A stretch of DNA of 64,000 nucleotides from Cyathus striatus (GCA_025738555.1 JAOVFP010000002.1:4464001-4528000); one strand, 5' to 3'. Positions 1 through 11,861 are shown, numbered from the stretch's first letter. Notes: generated by a model from the letters alone, not told the origin. Numbers and translations: made by a program.

Positions 1-178
1 GGAGAAGAATTAGAACAGGGGAAGGCGGGGGAAGTGAGGCCGAACCTCCGTTGGCGCCGACAAGAATAGTTCGCGAACCTCGTGGGAGGCGGAGAGCGAC
101 ATCAGTAAGCGAAGGGGGAGAAAAGGAGTTGTGGGCATAGGTGAGGCCTTGGACGGCTATGGTGAGCTGGTCTGACAT
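1..178 (-). CDS. Caf16-like ABC ATPase, first exon only (partial)
   Basis: The minus strand opens with ATG at 178-176 and reads without a stop to a GT donor after position 46. The exon encodes a short N-terminus followed by the start of a P-loop, VGANG, and is then interrupted by an intron; the rest of the Walker A motif lies outside the window. The lead-in (LTIAVQGLTYAH...LPRGSRTILVGANG) resembles the start of soluble ABC ATPases of the yeast Caf16 type, which lack membrane domains and have been linked to the CCR4-NOT complex. Only about 44 codons are visible, so the family is a good guess and the exact orthology is inference. It diverges from the Opy2 gene, with about 335 bp between the two start codons. 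Confidence 0.6.
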   Translation of the reverse strand, partial: MSDQLTIAVQGLTYAHNSFSPPSLTDVALRLPRGSRTILVGANGGSASLPPPSPVLILL

Positions 179-513
179 GATAGTCGAGAGAAGAGAGTAG
201 AGGAAGTGGAAGTGGAAGTGGAAGCGGGCATCGCTGGTGGGTGGGTCAGGCACATTGCACACTGCACAGTACACGGCATGTAGCCAAAAATAGCGGTACG
301 CTGTGTGCTGATGATCAGAGTGACATGTGACATGTGACGGGAGGGGGTGCTTGGCTGATACAAGGACTGGTTACAGGTAACTACCACCACGCTCTCGAGT
401 CTCGGTGCATCTCCCCATTTCATTCCCCAGTGCCCGCCCCTCCTCTTTCTTTCGTTCTTCCCTTTCTTTGCTCTATCCTCACATTCATTTTTCTTTTTCT
501 TTTCCTTTTCATT
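179..513. promoter_or_regulatory. shared upstream region, ABC ATPase / Opy2
   Basis: Stretch between two divergent start codons (178 on minus, 514 on plus). It contains GA-rich sequence around 190-230 and a long pyrimidine run (about 440-510) directly before the plus-strand ATG, as is common in fungal promoters. No clear TATA box was identified. It must hold the promoters of both genes; individual sites were not resolved. Confidence 0.5.
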
Positions 514-2540
514 ATGCATCTAGATGTCAGGCAGGATTCAAACTGCATTTCCCAGTGTCCTGATGTTCTCCCCTGCAGTTGCTCTCCCAATCAACAGTGT
601 GTCCGCATAAACAGGTTCGCTTTCTTTTCCTTTCCCTTCGTCCCGCTCACTCTTTCCTCCTTTCCTCTAGATCGTGTACCGCCTGTGCTGAAAATCAATG
701 CGTTGCAGCAGACAATTCCTCTTCTACAAGTGGCTCCTCAGGTGGCGTCAGTAAAGGCGCCCTTGCAGGCGGTATCGTCGGCGCGCTAGCTTTTTTCGCT
801 ATTGCAATTGCCATCTTCTTCTGGTACAGGCGTAGGAGTCGCCTTCTCAGGTCTCTCGCTAACCCAGAGGTCAAGAAGGACATCCCTGCGCCCGCGGAAA
901 CCGTCTTGAACAGACCTGATCCCATCGAAAAGCCTCCCTCATCACCTTCAGAGCTTGGTACTCTCCAGCTCTATTCCTCACCCTCTGGTACACTCGACCC
1001 TCAGTCACATCCATTACCGCCCAGTAGTTACCACACAAGCACGCGCTCTTCCGTTCAGAGCAATCCCTTCAGTGATACTCATTCTATTCAAACTGTTGGC
1101 ACTGAGGGCACTAACGTTATACCCATCGCTCTTGTTTCTCCCGATCACGCTCAATCTGCCCACTCCAGCTCGCACGCTGGCCATTCCTCCGCAGCTTCTT
1201 CTGCGCCAATTCGTCCTGCTCGCTCTCCTGATCTCAATCTCAATCTTGAACATGTGAATGTTTCTCACGATACCTTGAAGGCACCCAACTATGCCCTTTC
1301 TACCATGTCTGGAATCTCAGGTGTTTCTTCCCGGAATTCATATATGTCTAGTGCCAGTTACTCCAGTGATTTCTTGAATGAAGCTCCTATGATTATTACG
1401 CCCAGCAAAGGCACCGTTCGGCAAGTGCTGGGTGTAGTGAAGGCGGAAGTTATTAAAGCGCCTGGCGCTGCTCCAAGTTCAAGTTCAAACGATACCGGTC
1501 TCAAGCCTCCTTCTTACCAGGCCAAACCTTCGGTAGGGTCGCCGCTTGCTGCCACCTCGTTTGGCCCTGCCGATGTCGTTAAAGAAGTCGACGAAAGCCT
1601 TGAAGCAGGAGATCCATTTAGCGATGTGCATTCCTCGACAGGCGCAGAATATGGTACATCGACACCGCCCACCGCCAACTCCTTCGCTTCCGATTCATCT
1701 CGTCAAGGTCATGAATCAGCCCAGACCGAGTTGAATGATTTACCTTGGGGGCGACCTGATGACATTAACAGCCGCCCCTCAAGCATGTTTACTCAAGCTG
1801 GTTCAGTCATTGACATTGGCAGTGCTACTCGCGTGAACGTTGGACTGAGTAATTTGAGTCCAGGCGCGGCACCCGGGACATCTCGTAGTCAATTCAGAAC
1901 CACCATGGGAAGACTGGTAACCCCGCCGACGGGTGATTCAACAGGAACATTGCAGGAACAACAGCAGCGAGCATTGGCGCATGCGCAGGCGCAGGCACAG
2001 GCTCAAGGACTGGACAAAAACAGGCGAACCTCAGGTTCGTCTGTGATGTCTGCTGCTTCTACTAGAGCGGATTCGATTTTGGAGTCGTTCCCCTTTGTTC
2101 CTCCGTCTCCCATTTCGGACAGGCCTATCAGAACTCCTCCAGTGTCCCCACTGAGTCAACAATCTTTCACTGCTCCTCTCCCCACATCTCCCCTAGCGCA
2201 GCATATGTTCACTGTGGCACCACCTTCACCATTGGCGCAACATGACTTTAAAGAGGATTCCAAAGAGAATACGAAGACCAAGGCCGACATTACAGCCCTT
2301 CCTCCTCCACCTGACAGGCGTACACTAGGTTTGTCGACCGCATCTCAGTTATCAACTGCCTCTTCTGGACTTGGCTCATTCCCCTTTCAAATTGATTCGG
2401 GAACAAGTTCGGAACGTCCTCCATCCGCCTTTCATGGTCGTCAACGGGCAAGTTTAGATACGCTTGCCCTTACAAGCGATCTTTCATCTTATCCTCTTGG
2501 GTTTGACCGCGATAGCATGCAACCTCCCAAGAAAGGCTAG
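514..2540 (+). CDS. OPY2: Opy2-type membrane anchor protein (HOG/Ste50 anchor)
   Basis: Two exons, 514-614 and 671-2540, giving 656 residues. Splicing joins a cysteine-rich N-terminus with eight cysteines spaced like the fungal Opy2 N-terminal domain (CSCSPNQQCV ... SCTACAENQC). A Gly/Ser linker, one hydrophobic helix (GALAFFAIAIAIFFWY, about residues 65-85) and a basic stop-transfer YRRRSR follow. The rest, over 550 residues, is a Ser/Pro-rich, probably disordered cytoplasmic tail with a short AQ-repeat near residue 470. In yeast, Opy2 is a plasma-membrane anchor that recruits Ste50 and so Ste11 in the osmostress (HOG) branch. No Ste50-binding site was confirmed in this tail. The start was chosen because it precedes the Cys domain; a classical signal peptide is not evident. 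Confidence 0.8.
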
Positions 2541-3100
2541 TTGAGACACTATTTTTCCCTCCACCACCCGGCGTTCGATCGCAGGGTATGTATTTCTGTA
2601 CATCACACATATCAGAACAGATTGAGTGGTTATTTGTCAATTTTTCTTATCCTCTGCTGTGTTGCTTCGTGCCTTATCTCAATCCATCACGTTAGCGATT
2701 TTATTCCTTTTTATTAGTTATCATTGTTTCTCATGGTTCTTCATGTTGCTATTTATTGTCGAGTATACTTATATTGTTGGTATTTTCAATCGTACAAAAT
2801 GTTCATTGTACGTTATTGTAGGCCCGGCCCCCGCTCAGCGCTCATGCGCTCATGTACCATCTCGTAACATGCGCACATTGGGTTTCAATTCCAAACTTTC
2901 AGCTACTTACATGCTTACGTAATATATGGCTGGCTTTAAATATGTAGTCCCAGCCCAATTGGCTTCGCGTAAACCGAACATCGCTCATTAACGATTCTCT
3001 AGTAGCATTCATCACATTCTTAACTTGTTCTTGGCAGTGGAACGAAACAATTCGATTAGCATACGCGTACGTTTTGGCTATTGCGCGACAGTCGTTAGTG
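2541..3100. other. intergenic, Opy2 3' side to E2 gene
   Basis: About 560 bp with AT-rich sequence and no supported gene. It holds the 3' flank of Opy2 and the promoter of the UBA/E2 gene. Open frames here are short and lack family features. Confidence 0.5.
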
Positions 3101-6100
3101 ATGGAAAGCAAGGTTCAACAACTTGTTGAGATGGTAAGACATTCACGTTTGTCCCTATTAAACCGCTATAGATACCACATGAACATTTGTAGGGTGCTTC
3201 TCAAGCACAGGCTCGAGCCGCCCTCAGACAATATAAAGATGTTGCTGAGGCTGCTGAAAAGTTCTTTGAAGGCAAATTTGATAATATCAAGGACGACGAT
3301 GAAGGTGGCTCAATGGCATCCAGCAGTGAAGCTAGAAGGCCACCCCGATTGACAGTATGCTACTCGACTTGAATTTATGTTAAATATTATCTCAAGTCGA
3401 CCTCAGACGCCAGAAGATGAAGAAATGGCTTCAGTTGAAGATGATCTAGAGGATGATGGTGCTAAGCTTACGGAATTTTTTAATACTATATAATTACTAA
3501 CGAATTCCTTTAGATGTCGACGATTACGTAGATTATGATTCCGATTTTTCAGACACTGCCGGTCAGTCTAAAAACGGTGTAACAGATGTCGATCCATATG
3601 CTGGTATGAATAATATTTACGTTGCTACACATCGTAAGCCATAAATGACCTGTCAGGCATATTTTTTTCGAAGGATCGGCGTGAAGAGGTTATCGAGGTT
3701 GAGGAAGAACCTGAAATTGTAACTATGTTCTCGACACAGGAGCAGGTTAAATTGATGACACAAGGGCAATGGATGAAAGGATGTCCAGAAGGCGGCGAAC
3801 AAAGTTTTCTTTTTGGACTCTATTCGCAATTATGTGAACAGCGGTGTCCATGTGCACATGGATGTGGAGGCTTTGTCAATCGCAAGAAGAGTGATTTTTT
3901 TGCTTTACTTGTATGTTCTCCTTTTTTCCAGGAATAATTTCTAAAATACTGTTAAATAGCCGGATTTTACTATGTATATTGACAATCTGAGAAAGGCCGT
4001 ACGTCAGACATGCCCACGATGCCATGCCGAGTTGTGTCTGGCGTGTGGCGAAGGCGTATCTGAAGAAAGAGGAAAATTAGAAGATTCTCTTTTCCATTGT
4101 TCTAATCTGCAAGGAGTGATTCTTGGCGTTGGGCTTTCCATGATTGAGCAAATGTTTGTTGAGCAAAATCAAGAATCAATGGAGGATAAAGAAGAGTCAT
4201 CACGAAAGAAGCGTCGGAAAACGACTACAAACACTTCTTTGCGGGATCTGGATGATGATGATGATGATATGTACTACGCGAGTGTTCCGGGCATAATGCA
4301 GGCTAAGAAAACTAGAGGTGGCACTGGCTATGCTGGGAATCAGAAAGAAGATGTAAGTGATTCTATAAATAAACTATTTTATACTCATATGTCTTCAGCA
4401 TTCTGGTCAGCTAGAAGCGCAGGCCGCTCAACGCACAAAGGACGAGAAAGTCGGACGCCTCCTTGCAGCAGTACGGGTGTACCTTCCTAATCTTAACCGG
4501 GAAGGAGGTGGTCAGACAAGTGACTACATGGTTCATCCAACAGCGCTGGCTCATCTAAGGCGACGTTTCAATTATGTTTGTAGCACCTTGTTGAGAAACG
4601 ATTCTCTGGCGGACATGTCAGAACGTCACGTGCTATATTTTGAATTATTAGAATGGCTAGAGGTAAAAGGCAATTTTATCTGATTTTTTAATTGTTGATC
4701 ATGTTGCTCATTTTGTAGACCATATCCAGTCATGAAGCTCTTGCTAGTATGATGGCCATGCCGATTATGGCAGTTTCATCGATCAAGTCAGTCGCTACCA
4801 AGAAGTTATCCACCAAAAGTAGCGGGATACGAGAACGTACGATTGTTTATGAAGGAAGCTCCAGTCCAAGGGAATTGTTAGAAGGGATTGCTATCCAAGC
4901 ACATGCAGCTCTTAAAGGATTAGAGGGAACAAAAATAGGAGATACAGAGCCAAATGAGTTGACGGAGGAGCAGAAGCGCATGACGGCAGATATGAAGGGT
5001 AAGACGGCAGAGAAGCCTGCTCAACCTGTTTCAGAGGAGAATCAGAAGCTGTTAAGTTTCTGCCAGCGAATTCTTGCAACAGTGGCTGCTATTGATAGGG
5101 CCCTCCGTGAAACGAAAGGAGATGCATTCGTAGATCGCCTGCAAGCTTCACTGCCAAAGATTGCAACGTCATCGACAACTTCCGCTCACTTTCAAGTTAG
5201 TGTTGGAGATACTGATGAAAGTATCCGTAAGATTTATGTTGAGTGGGCTACTCGCGTACGGTTTGAATACTGTGACCTCATGATTCCCCACTCTGGCGAA
5301 GATGACGATCAAATGCCTCATTTCAAGTTTTACTACAACAACGAGGCGCGTATGCTGGCGAATTCAGATATTCCTAAACGCTCACTGGCCATCGCAAAAG
5401 AAGTAAATATACATTGAATCTTCAGCTATCCATTTTCTCATTTTCACTAAATAGCTTGCAATCTTATCTACTAATCTTCCTGTTGCATGGGACTCCTCGA
5501 TTTTTCTTCGCGTCGACGAAACTCGGGTGGATGTTATTAAGGCTCTCATCACTGGACCGGAAGGAACGCCGTACGTTCAACCATACACTGTCGGATTTCA
5601 AGAAACTAATTTTTGTATAAATCAGTTACTACAACGGTTGGTATGTATTTTATTAAATGAAACCATAGAAATCTCTCATCGATTTCTGAATACCGCAGCT
5701 ACTTGTTTGATATATTCCTGGGTCCCAGCTATAATCAATCTCCTCCCAGTGTTAAATATATGACGGTAAGTTCATTTAATAATTTCAAATATAAGTAAAT
5801 TATCTAACTAAAAGGCCCACTGAAGACAAATGGGGGAAAGTACCGCTTCAACCCCAATCTTTACGCTGTAGCAATTTCTTTTCTTTTGTTACTTCTTTTA
5901 AATCTCATTCGCACTGTAGGATGGTAAGGTCTGTCTTTCCCTTTTGGGAACGTGGACAGGACCTGGGTGGGTTGCTGGGAAGTCCACATTACTGCAAGTA
6001 AGTGGACTGAAGTTGGTGGTTTCAATTGCCGCTCATCGTTACAGGTTCTTATATCTATTCAATCAATGATTCTCTGCGATGAGCCTTACCTAAATGAGCC

Positions 6101-6537
6101 TGGCTGGGCCTCCAGTGGGGGTACTCCACAGTCCAGAGCGTGTATGTGTCCGATTTCTGTTTTTACGATGTCATATTTAAGTTATCATTCCTTTTAGATT
6201 CCGCAAATGTACGGAGGATGGTCGTAAAGACAGCTGTATGTATTATATTATATTATTTCTAAGTTCCAAGGCGATATAACACATACAGATGTTGAGCAAT
6301 CTCAAAAACCCTCCAGAGCCATTTGAAGACGTCATCTACACACATTTCCGACTCAAGGCCAACTCCATTTGTGCACAGTTGGATGATTGGCTCAGTAAAG
6401 ATGATGGAAAGTCCACATTATCTGACGGTGCGGGATATGGAGGATTGAAGGTAGACATCGGAGGAAGTTCCAATGGCTTTCAGAAGGATGTAGAAGAAAT
6501 GAAGAAGATGTTGAGGGAATTAGAAAATCGGTCGTAA
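3101..6537 (+). CDS. UBA - zinc-finger - E2 ubiquitin-conjugating fusion protein
   Basis: Sixteen exons (3101-3133, 3193-3354, 3407-3458, 3514-3603, 3657-3910, 3960-4352, 4399-4662, 4719-5402, 5455-5570, 5626-5640, 5699-5765, 5826-5867, 5920-5997, 6045-6141, 6198-6235, 6289-6537) give an exact 877-residue frame. Residues 1-42 form a UBA-like domain (VQQLVEMGASQAQARAAL). An acidic stretch follows. At about 130-230 there are paired cysteine clusters resembling RING/IBR zinc sites (CPCAHGCGGF, CPRCHAELCLACGE). Residues about 650-790 are a UBC fold with catalytic cysteine in DGKVCLSLLGTW and the large-E2 signature VLISIQSMILCDEPYLNEPG, as in UBE2O/BIRC6-type E2s. The family is known for hybrid E2/E3 activity. 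Here that is inference from one chain holding UBA, zinc and E2 parts. The E2 core is split over seven small exons. Confidence 0.85.
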
Positions 6538-6996
6538 TTGTAGTACTTATAATACTAATTTTACACGCTCAACAACTTTAGCGTGGACTAAGAACACACG
6601 ATCGTAGCAAATATGTTGTTATATCCGCTGTACTCGCGGTAGTAGAGTACTTACCAGTGCCTACAGTACACTTACACTACGACGTACTGGCGGTAAACGT
6701 TGGGTAAATGAGGATTGACTAAATATACTGTTCGCGCGCAACCTTGCGTAAACCTTCTGGAAATTCTTTGACATTGGTCTGGCACTCAGTACTCAAGAAC
6801 GTTGAACGTTTGAACCAAGTTTGAACGTTAACGTTAACTGCTATCTTTTTATTCACGAGCATGTGCAGTGGTCGCGGAGGGTTAGACCGGAGGGCCGGTC
6901 TGCCTATCCTGGGAACAAAATCACGCCTTTTGTCACGTGAGGATGCGTGGCCTATCAATGAGATACCCCACGCCAGTCATGTGACGCCAGTGTGTT
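6538..6996. other. intergenic, no gene seen
   Basis: About 460 bp between the E2 gene stop and the target duplication of the Mutator-like element. It has palindromic-looking CpG-rich stretches (e.g. around 6880-6900) but no supported reading frame or RNA gene. Confidence 0.4.
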
Positions 6997-7891
6997 CTCG
7001 TCTTATAGACCGGTGGCCGGTCGGTATCGTGAGACTACGTTCACGTGATATGAACGATTGTATCGTGTCGATATCAAGTCGATATACCGACCGGTCCAAC
7101 TCGTCGAATTTAGGAGGGGAAAAAGTTATCGGCGTTAAGACCTTTTGGGCTTCAAAAATTGCCTTTTTGGGATTTTCAAGTATGCATGATCCCCTCATCG
7201 TCTCTCATTTTTATTGTGTTTCCCTTCAGCTTTGCACTTTGTATCCTCTATTTTGAATAGTATTATAAATTTTACAATTATCTGAACCATTACCATGTCT
7301 AAGAACCAAGGTATAGCCCACGTAGCATCCCTCGCCCCCACCAGCCAACCAAGCAGCACCTCCAACAATCCAATTCCACCATCCTCCCTCTATCCCGTGC
7401 ACATTCTAACCTTTTGAAGCACCCAACCCCTCAAATCTACCATATTTAGAGGCCATAGAAAGGAGTTATCGCACTTTCAGCTGTTCATAAGACCGTGTGA
7501 TGCTATTCAGTGTTGACTTTTGAGGGCATGCCTGAATCTTGAGTGCTATCCGTTGGCCATGGAGACTAATGCACTGTATTCTGCGCAGCGAGTGGTGTTG
7601 ACATGTACATGTAGTCAATAAATGGTAGAGTTGAGGAGCCTTCGGGAGGGAGTAATGGAAGGAGGACAACAGGTAAGATGAAAGATGCGTTGCGCACGAG
7701 CACTGAGATGGGAAAGTGCGGCTCTATCCGAAAACCCAAAAAAGGAGATTTTTTGAACCCTTAACACCGATAACTTTTACCCCTCCTAAATTCGACGAGT
7801 TGGACCGGTCGGTATATCGACACGATACAATCGTTCATATCACGTGAACATAGTCTCACGATACCGACCGGCTACCGGTCTACTCGTCTTA
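6997..7891. mobile_element. Mutator-like non-autonomous element with 9-bp target duplication
   Basis: Element 7006-7882 (877 bp). The ends are long inverted repeats of roughly 175 bp: the left arm starts TAGACCGGTGGCCGGTCGGT at 7006 and its reverse complement, TAGACCGGTAGCCGGTCGGT, closes the element at 7882. Similarity continues inwards to about 7185 and 7725. The element is flanked by the perfect 9-bp direct repeat CTCGTCTTA at 6997-7005 and 7883-7891. Long terminal inverted repeats with 9-bp duplications are typical of Mutator-like elements. The roughly 540-bp interior encodes nothing recognisable, so it depends on a transposase elsewhere. Confidence 0.82.
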
Positions 7892-8100
7892 GACGGTTCG
7901 GCTTCCGGACTAGCGGAGGGTCACGGTGAAGATTTCGGGCACGAAAAAACATGTGATATTTAGATTACGGCCGACTTAATGCCGTATGGTGCTAATAGTA
8001 ATACTACTTAAGTTACACATCCCATACAATGTCCCGACTCTAGGCAAATCGCTTGCGCTCTCTCGTATTTCCACCTACCCTACGGTAACAATCAATCAAA

Positions 8101-9394
8101 ATGAGTGATTCGGCAATTCATGCTGCTGCTGGTGCAGCAGGAGGTATCGTGGCAATGACTGCTACTTAGTATGACTTTCCTCCCTATCAGTACGGTTATT
8201 GTTTATCGTTCTCTACCTTTCACAGCCCTCTTATATTCCTCTCGACGAGAGCTGCTGTGGAAACCAAAAATGAAACCAAGGTATTCTTAGCTTTCATTTG
8301 CTTATACTCGTCATAACGACTCCCATAGACAGCCTACCAAGCAGTTGTTGATATCATTCAACATGAAGGCGTCTTGGGACTGTACAGTGGATTGAACTCT
8401 AGTTTGCTGGGCATTGCCATTACGAATGGGTTTGTGACATGTTTTGTATTTCTCAAATGGGTACCAAGTTCTTGCTTCATGCTAGGGTGTATTATTATTT
8501 CTACGAGCGTTCGCGTGGAATAATTCTTCGTTCGAGAGTAGGAGGGAAAGCCCTTAGTACTCTCGAGTCTATGCTGACTGGAATGATTGCTGGTCCGTGT
8601 TTGCTTTTTCTTTGAAGTGCATTGGATTGTATCACGATTGTTTTTCAGGATCTGCAACAACAGTTATAAGCAATCCCGTTTGGGTAGTACAGACGTCGCA
8701 AGCTGTTCGTACGATGAGCGCCGATGGCTCCCCTCAAACTGTGAAAAAACTTAGCTTTTTGGAGACGGTTCAGAATATCTTAAAGAACGATGGTGTTGGG
8801 TGCGTCATCTCTAATTCATACTAACAACAGTAGATAATAATCATGTATCAGCGCCTTCTGGCGCGGAATCGGGCCTGCTTTAGTTCTCGTCGTTAATCCC
8901 GTACTTCAATATACGGTATTTGAACAGCTAAAGAATTACCTCATTGCTCGCCGTACCAAGAGGCTTCGTGCATTGGGTGGAGCTGCTACAGCGGTTTCTG
9001 CTTTAACAGACTGGGATTTTTTCGTTCTTGGAGCACTTTCAAAACTTGGTGTGTCTCACCCACTTTAAACAATTGCTGAAAGCTGATCTTACATACATTT
9101 CTTATAGTCGCAACAAGTGTCACATACCCGTATATGTATGATGTGTTGCTTAATATGTATTATATAATTTCCTTATTGTTTCGTAGAGTCATCAAGAGTC
9201 GCCTACACGCTGGCTCCTCCGTAGCTCTCAAATACAAATCTTCGTTCGATGGTGTTTTAACTATCTTGAGGGAGGAAGGCGTTGCTGGTCTTTACAAGGG
9301 AATTGAAAGTAAAATTGTACAAAGCGTGCTCACGGCTGCTATCTTGTTTGCTGGTCAGAGACGTATATACGAGGCCATCAAGAAGGTGCGCTGA
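8101..9394 (+). CDS. peroxisomal-type adenine nucleotide carrier (PMP47/ANT1 family)
   Basis: Eight exons (8101-8168, 8226-8280, 8329-8429, 8486-8592, 8649-8799, 8852-9048, 9108-9135, 9187-9394) give 304 residues, the usual size of a mitochondrial carrier family protein. Three carrier repeats are visible, each with a Px(D/S/N)xx-type signature: YPLIFLSTR in repeat 1, NPVWVVQT in repeat 2 and YPYIVIKSR in repeat 3. Repeat-internal motifs are EGVLGLYSGL, GAFWRGIGPAL and EGVAGLYKGI. The repeat-1 motif and overall pattern fit the peroxisomal PMP47/ANT1/SLC25A17 branch, which exchanges ATP for AMP across the peroxisomal membrane for fatty-acid activation. Branch assignment is by eye. The start is the first ATG, immediately before the first helix. 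Confidence 0.85.
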
Positions 9395-9682
9395 CTCTCA
9401 TTCTACATCATATATGAAGACTTAGAAACCGCCTCTTCTGAAGGTTATCTCTAACGCGACTTTAAAGGTGTAAGCAAGACAATAGATACTACATAAGTAG
9501 TCGGAACGCGTGATTCTTGCATTAAGTATTTACATGTTTTAATTTACTGTCTAATTACCTTGCTTGTCACCTTGCTTGGCAAGGTCTCGTCCGCGAGAAT
9601 TGAGGGCCGTTTTCATATTGCGTGACGCTACACGTTATCGTGACATATTGTAATATTGTTTTTGGGTTCTTGCCGACGCGAT

Positions 9683-9722
9683 ATCGTGAGACTACGCTCA
9701 CGTGATATGAACGATTATATCC
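9683..9722. repeat. fragment of the Mutator-like terminal repeat
   Basis: About 40 bp (GATATCGTGAGACTACGCTC and following bases) closely match the inner part of the terminal repeat of the element at 7006-7882. Only this segment is present, so it is a relic or a solo fragment from another family member. Confidence 0.6.
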
Positions 9723-9732
9723 CTCAACCAAA

Positions 9733-10946
9733 TGATACATTAGGGTTGGGGAACAAACCGGCATGTAACTTACTCGCATGTAAATAACATAGTTTGTAAC
9801 AGTAACTTACCAGTTTGTTACATCTCCGAGAAATTGGCATGTAACAAATGTAACAAACCTCCATCACATGATCCATAAAAATCAAAAACCACGGTAAAAA
9901 AAATTGACCGCCAATCAATGAAGTTGGATTGTAAGCTATGAATACAATGTATGATAAGTCATTATGTGTTACATGGTAGGAACATGTATAATTTGGTTAT
10001 GATTCTATTATAATAGGGGAAGTCAAACCTCGGTGTTTCGTGACGCCAAGAAAATAGTCGCATCATGTGAACATCAGTTCGTATCATCCTAGGTTTGACA
10101 ACCCCCGATACAAATATGAAGGTAGGCAATACTTGGACGTCTTGGACCTTGGTCTTAGCCAAGTTAGGTCGGAGACTGAACTCTGTTAATATGAGCCCGA
10201 ATGGACAACGTTCTGTGATTGTAGGTATTCATTAGATAGAGATAGTGTTTTCCGCTGCTTCCACAACAATTCCTTTAATCATGCCTCGATTTGAATGACA
10301 GAGACATGAAAGGGCACTATTGAGCAATTACAAGGTAAAAGTAGTGTTAATGTTGGTGTCGGTGAGCGACGCAGAACGCACAATGACGGGAAAATTCAAG
10401 TTCCGAATCGCCGACTGAGCGTTTACTTGGATCTTGCAATGATGTACTTGAATCTCGCAACGATACAGGAATTGAACCCTTCAGCTGTATCCGTGGGAAA
10501 TTGTATCGTTTCGCCAGGTTTGACTTCCCCTAATATTGTTGTGGGCCAGGCCTGCGGCAATAAGTTACACTTTATTACTGTTTTCATAATGGCTGGCAAA
10601 GTGGTGAGTTTCGGCGAAAATGTAAAATTCGCACGTGTTTGGCTGCATATCTTCCAAGCCTCATAGCTCGCTCATTTCTTGTCGTATACACATAATTTTA
10701 GCATATTATTGTAGCTGAAATCATTTACTTTAAAATGGTAAGGGGACTAAGGGAGATGATAATGAAGAGGATACGTTGTAGTACGTACGGATTGGTGCTT
10801 GGACGTAATCACGTGTTATATTTAAAATCACGTGCTTATGTAACTTACTATGTAACTTACATTTGTTACATTTGGCCGAAATTTTTTTAGGTAAGTTACC
10901 TATTTGTTGTAGCGCCAGAGGTTTGTTCCCCAACGCTATGATACAT
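9733..10946. mobile_element. hAT-like non-autonomous element with 8-bp target duplication
   Basis: Element 9741-10938 (1,198 bp). The ends are inverted: TAGGGTTGGGGAACAAACC at the left and, reverse-complemented, TAGCGTTGGGGAACAAACC at the right. Both sides carry the perfect 8-bp direct repeat TGATACAT (9733-9740 and 10939-10946), the hAT-type length. Subterminal regions are rich in GTAAC/GTTAC motifs in both orientations. No transposase is encoded. A second inverted-repeat element sits inside it at about 10015-10531. Confidence 0.82.
10015..10531. mobile_element. nested inverted-repeat element inside the hAT-like element
   Basis: A perfect 16-bp inverted pair, AGGGGAAGTCAAACCT at 10015-10030 and its reverse complement at 10516-10531, bounds about 517 bp. 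The flanks read TAAT before and AATA after, so a 3-bp AAT duplication is possible but weak. It lies wholly within the 9741-10938 element and is therefore the younger insertion. The superfamily is not assignable from this alone. Confidence 0.6.
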
Positions 10947-11065
10947 ACTTACACTGTCTAATAGTAAGTACGAGGTGATTCTTGCCTGGAAGTGGGATCA
11001 TTCAAATTGGTCCTCATTCATATGACTAGATTTTTATCATTTGTGCTAGAGACTGGGACGTGAAA

Positions 11066-11668
11066 ATGCCTCCCACCTTACGGCTAAATGCTGTTGCCTT
11101 CGTATCACCTCAAAACCATCCCATTTTGGTCCGCACGTTTTTAAACCAAGACGATGTCATTAAATACCATTATATTGCTCATACCAGTCTCGACATTGTT
11201 GAAGAACGAGGTTAGTCTATATATCATTGGTCCGTATAGAAGTTTAATAAGTTACCATCACACAAAACCTAGTGAACTCGGAAGGAAAACCTGTCGATTG
11301 TTATTTGGGGCTACTCTACTGCATGGAAGATGTTGCCGTTTATGGGTATATCACCCCGCTGAAAATGAAGATTATCCTTGCTCTAGCACTAACGGATTCC
11401 GTGGTGAAGGATGTGGAAATTATCACGGTAAGCTATTCGATGTTAAAATTAATCCAAAACTAAACATCATCTGTACGAACAGATTTTCAAAGCACTTCAT
11501 ATGGCTTACTATACATCTATTTCGAATCCTTTCCTGAGACTCAACAATTTAACTGGTGGAGGATCGCCTGATGCATCTCCTTTCCTTTTCGTTGGAAGCT
11601 CCAAATGGAAGAACTTCAGACACCGCGTAGATGAAATAAGTCGTGCGGCTGGGACGTCATCTGCATGA
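11066..11668 (+). CDS. TCA17: TRAPP complex subunit, TRAPPC2L/Tca17-like
   Basis: Three exons (11066-11210, 11273-11427, 11483-11668) give 161 residues. The longin/sedlin-like pattern is clear: an N-terminal strand ending in HYIAHTSLDIVEER, then CYLGLLYCMEDVAVYGYITP, then an amphipathic helix with FKALHMAYYTSISNPF. This order and spacing match TRAPPC2L (yeast Tca17), an adaptor subunit of the TRAPP tethering complexes that activate Rab GTPases at the Golgi. The last 30 residues are less conserved. The gene is preceded by only about 120 bp after the hAT-like element, so that insertion sits in its upstream region. Confidence 0.9.
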
Positions 11669-11861
11669 TATTAATGACAATTGGTTCTGTCATTAGCCTA
11701 CCCTGAAGTTAACTATCATTCAGGATGGGTTACTGTTTATCACAAAGTGAAGGAACCTATAATGAAACTACCCTTTTGTTGACTCAGTTGTAACAAGTAT
11801 CCAGCTTCTGAGACAGATACGGGGTAAATATATATAGTATGCTGCTGTACAACACATGTAA

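Noticed and set aside
6861..7256. 131-codon open frame.
   Set aside because: It runs across the edge and arm of the Mutator-like element and has no family similarity.
10427..10666. 79-codon frame inside nested elements.
   Set aside because: It spans the nested element's terminal repeat; no protein features.
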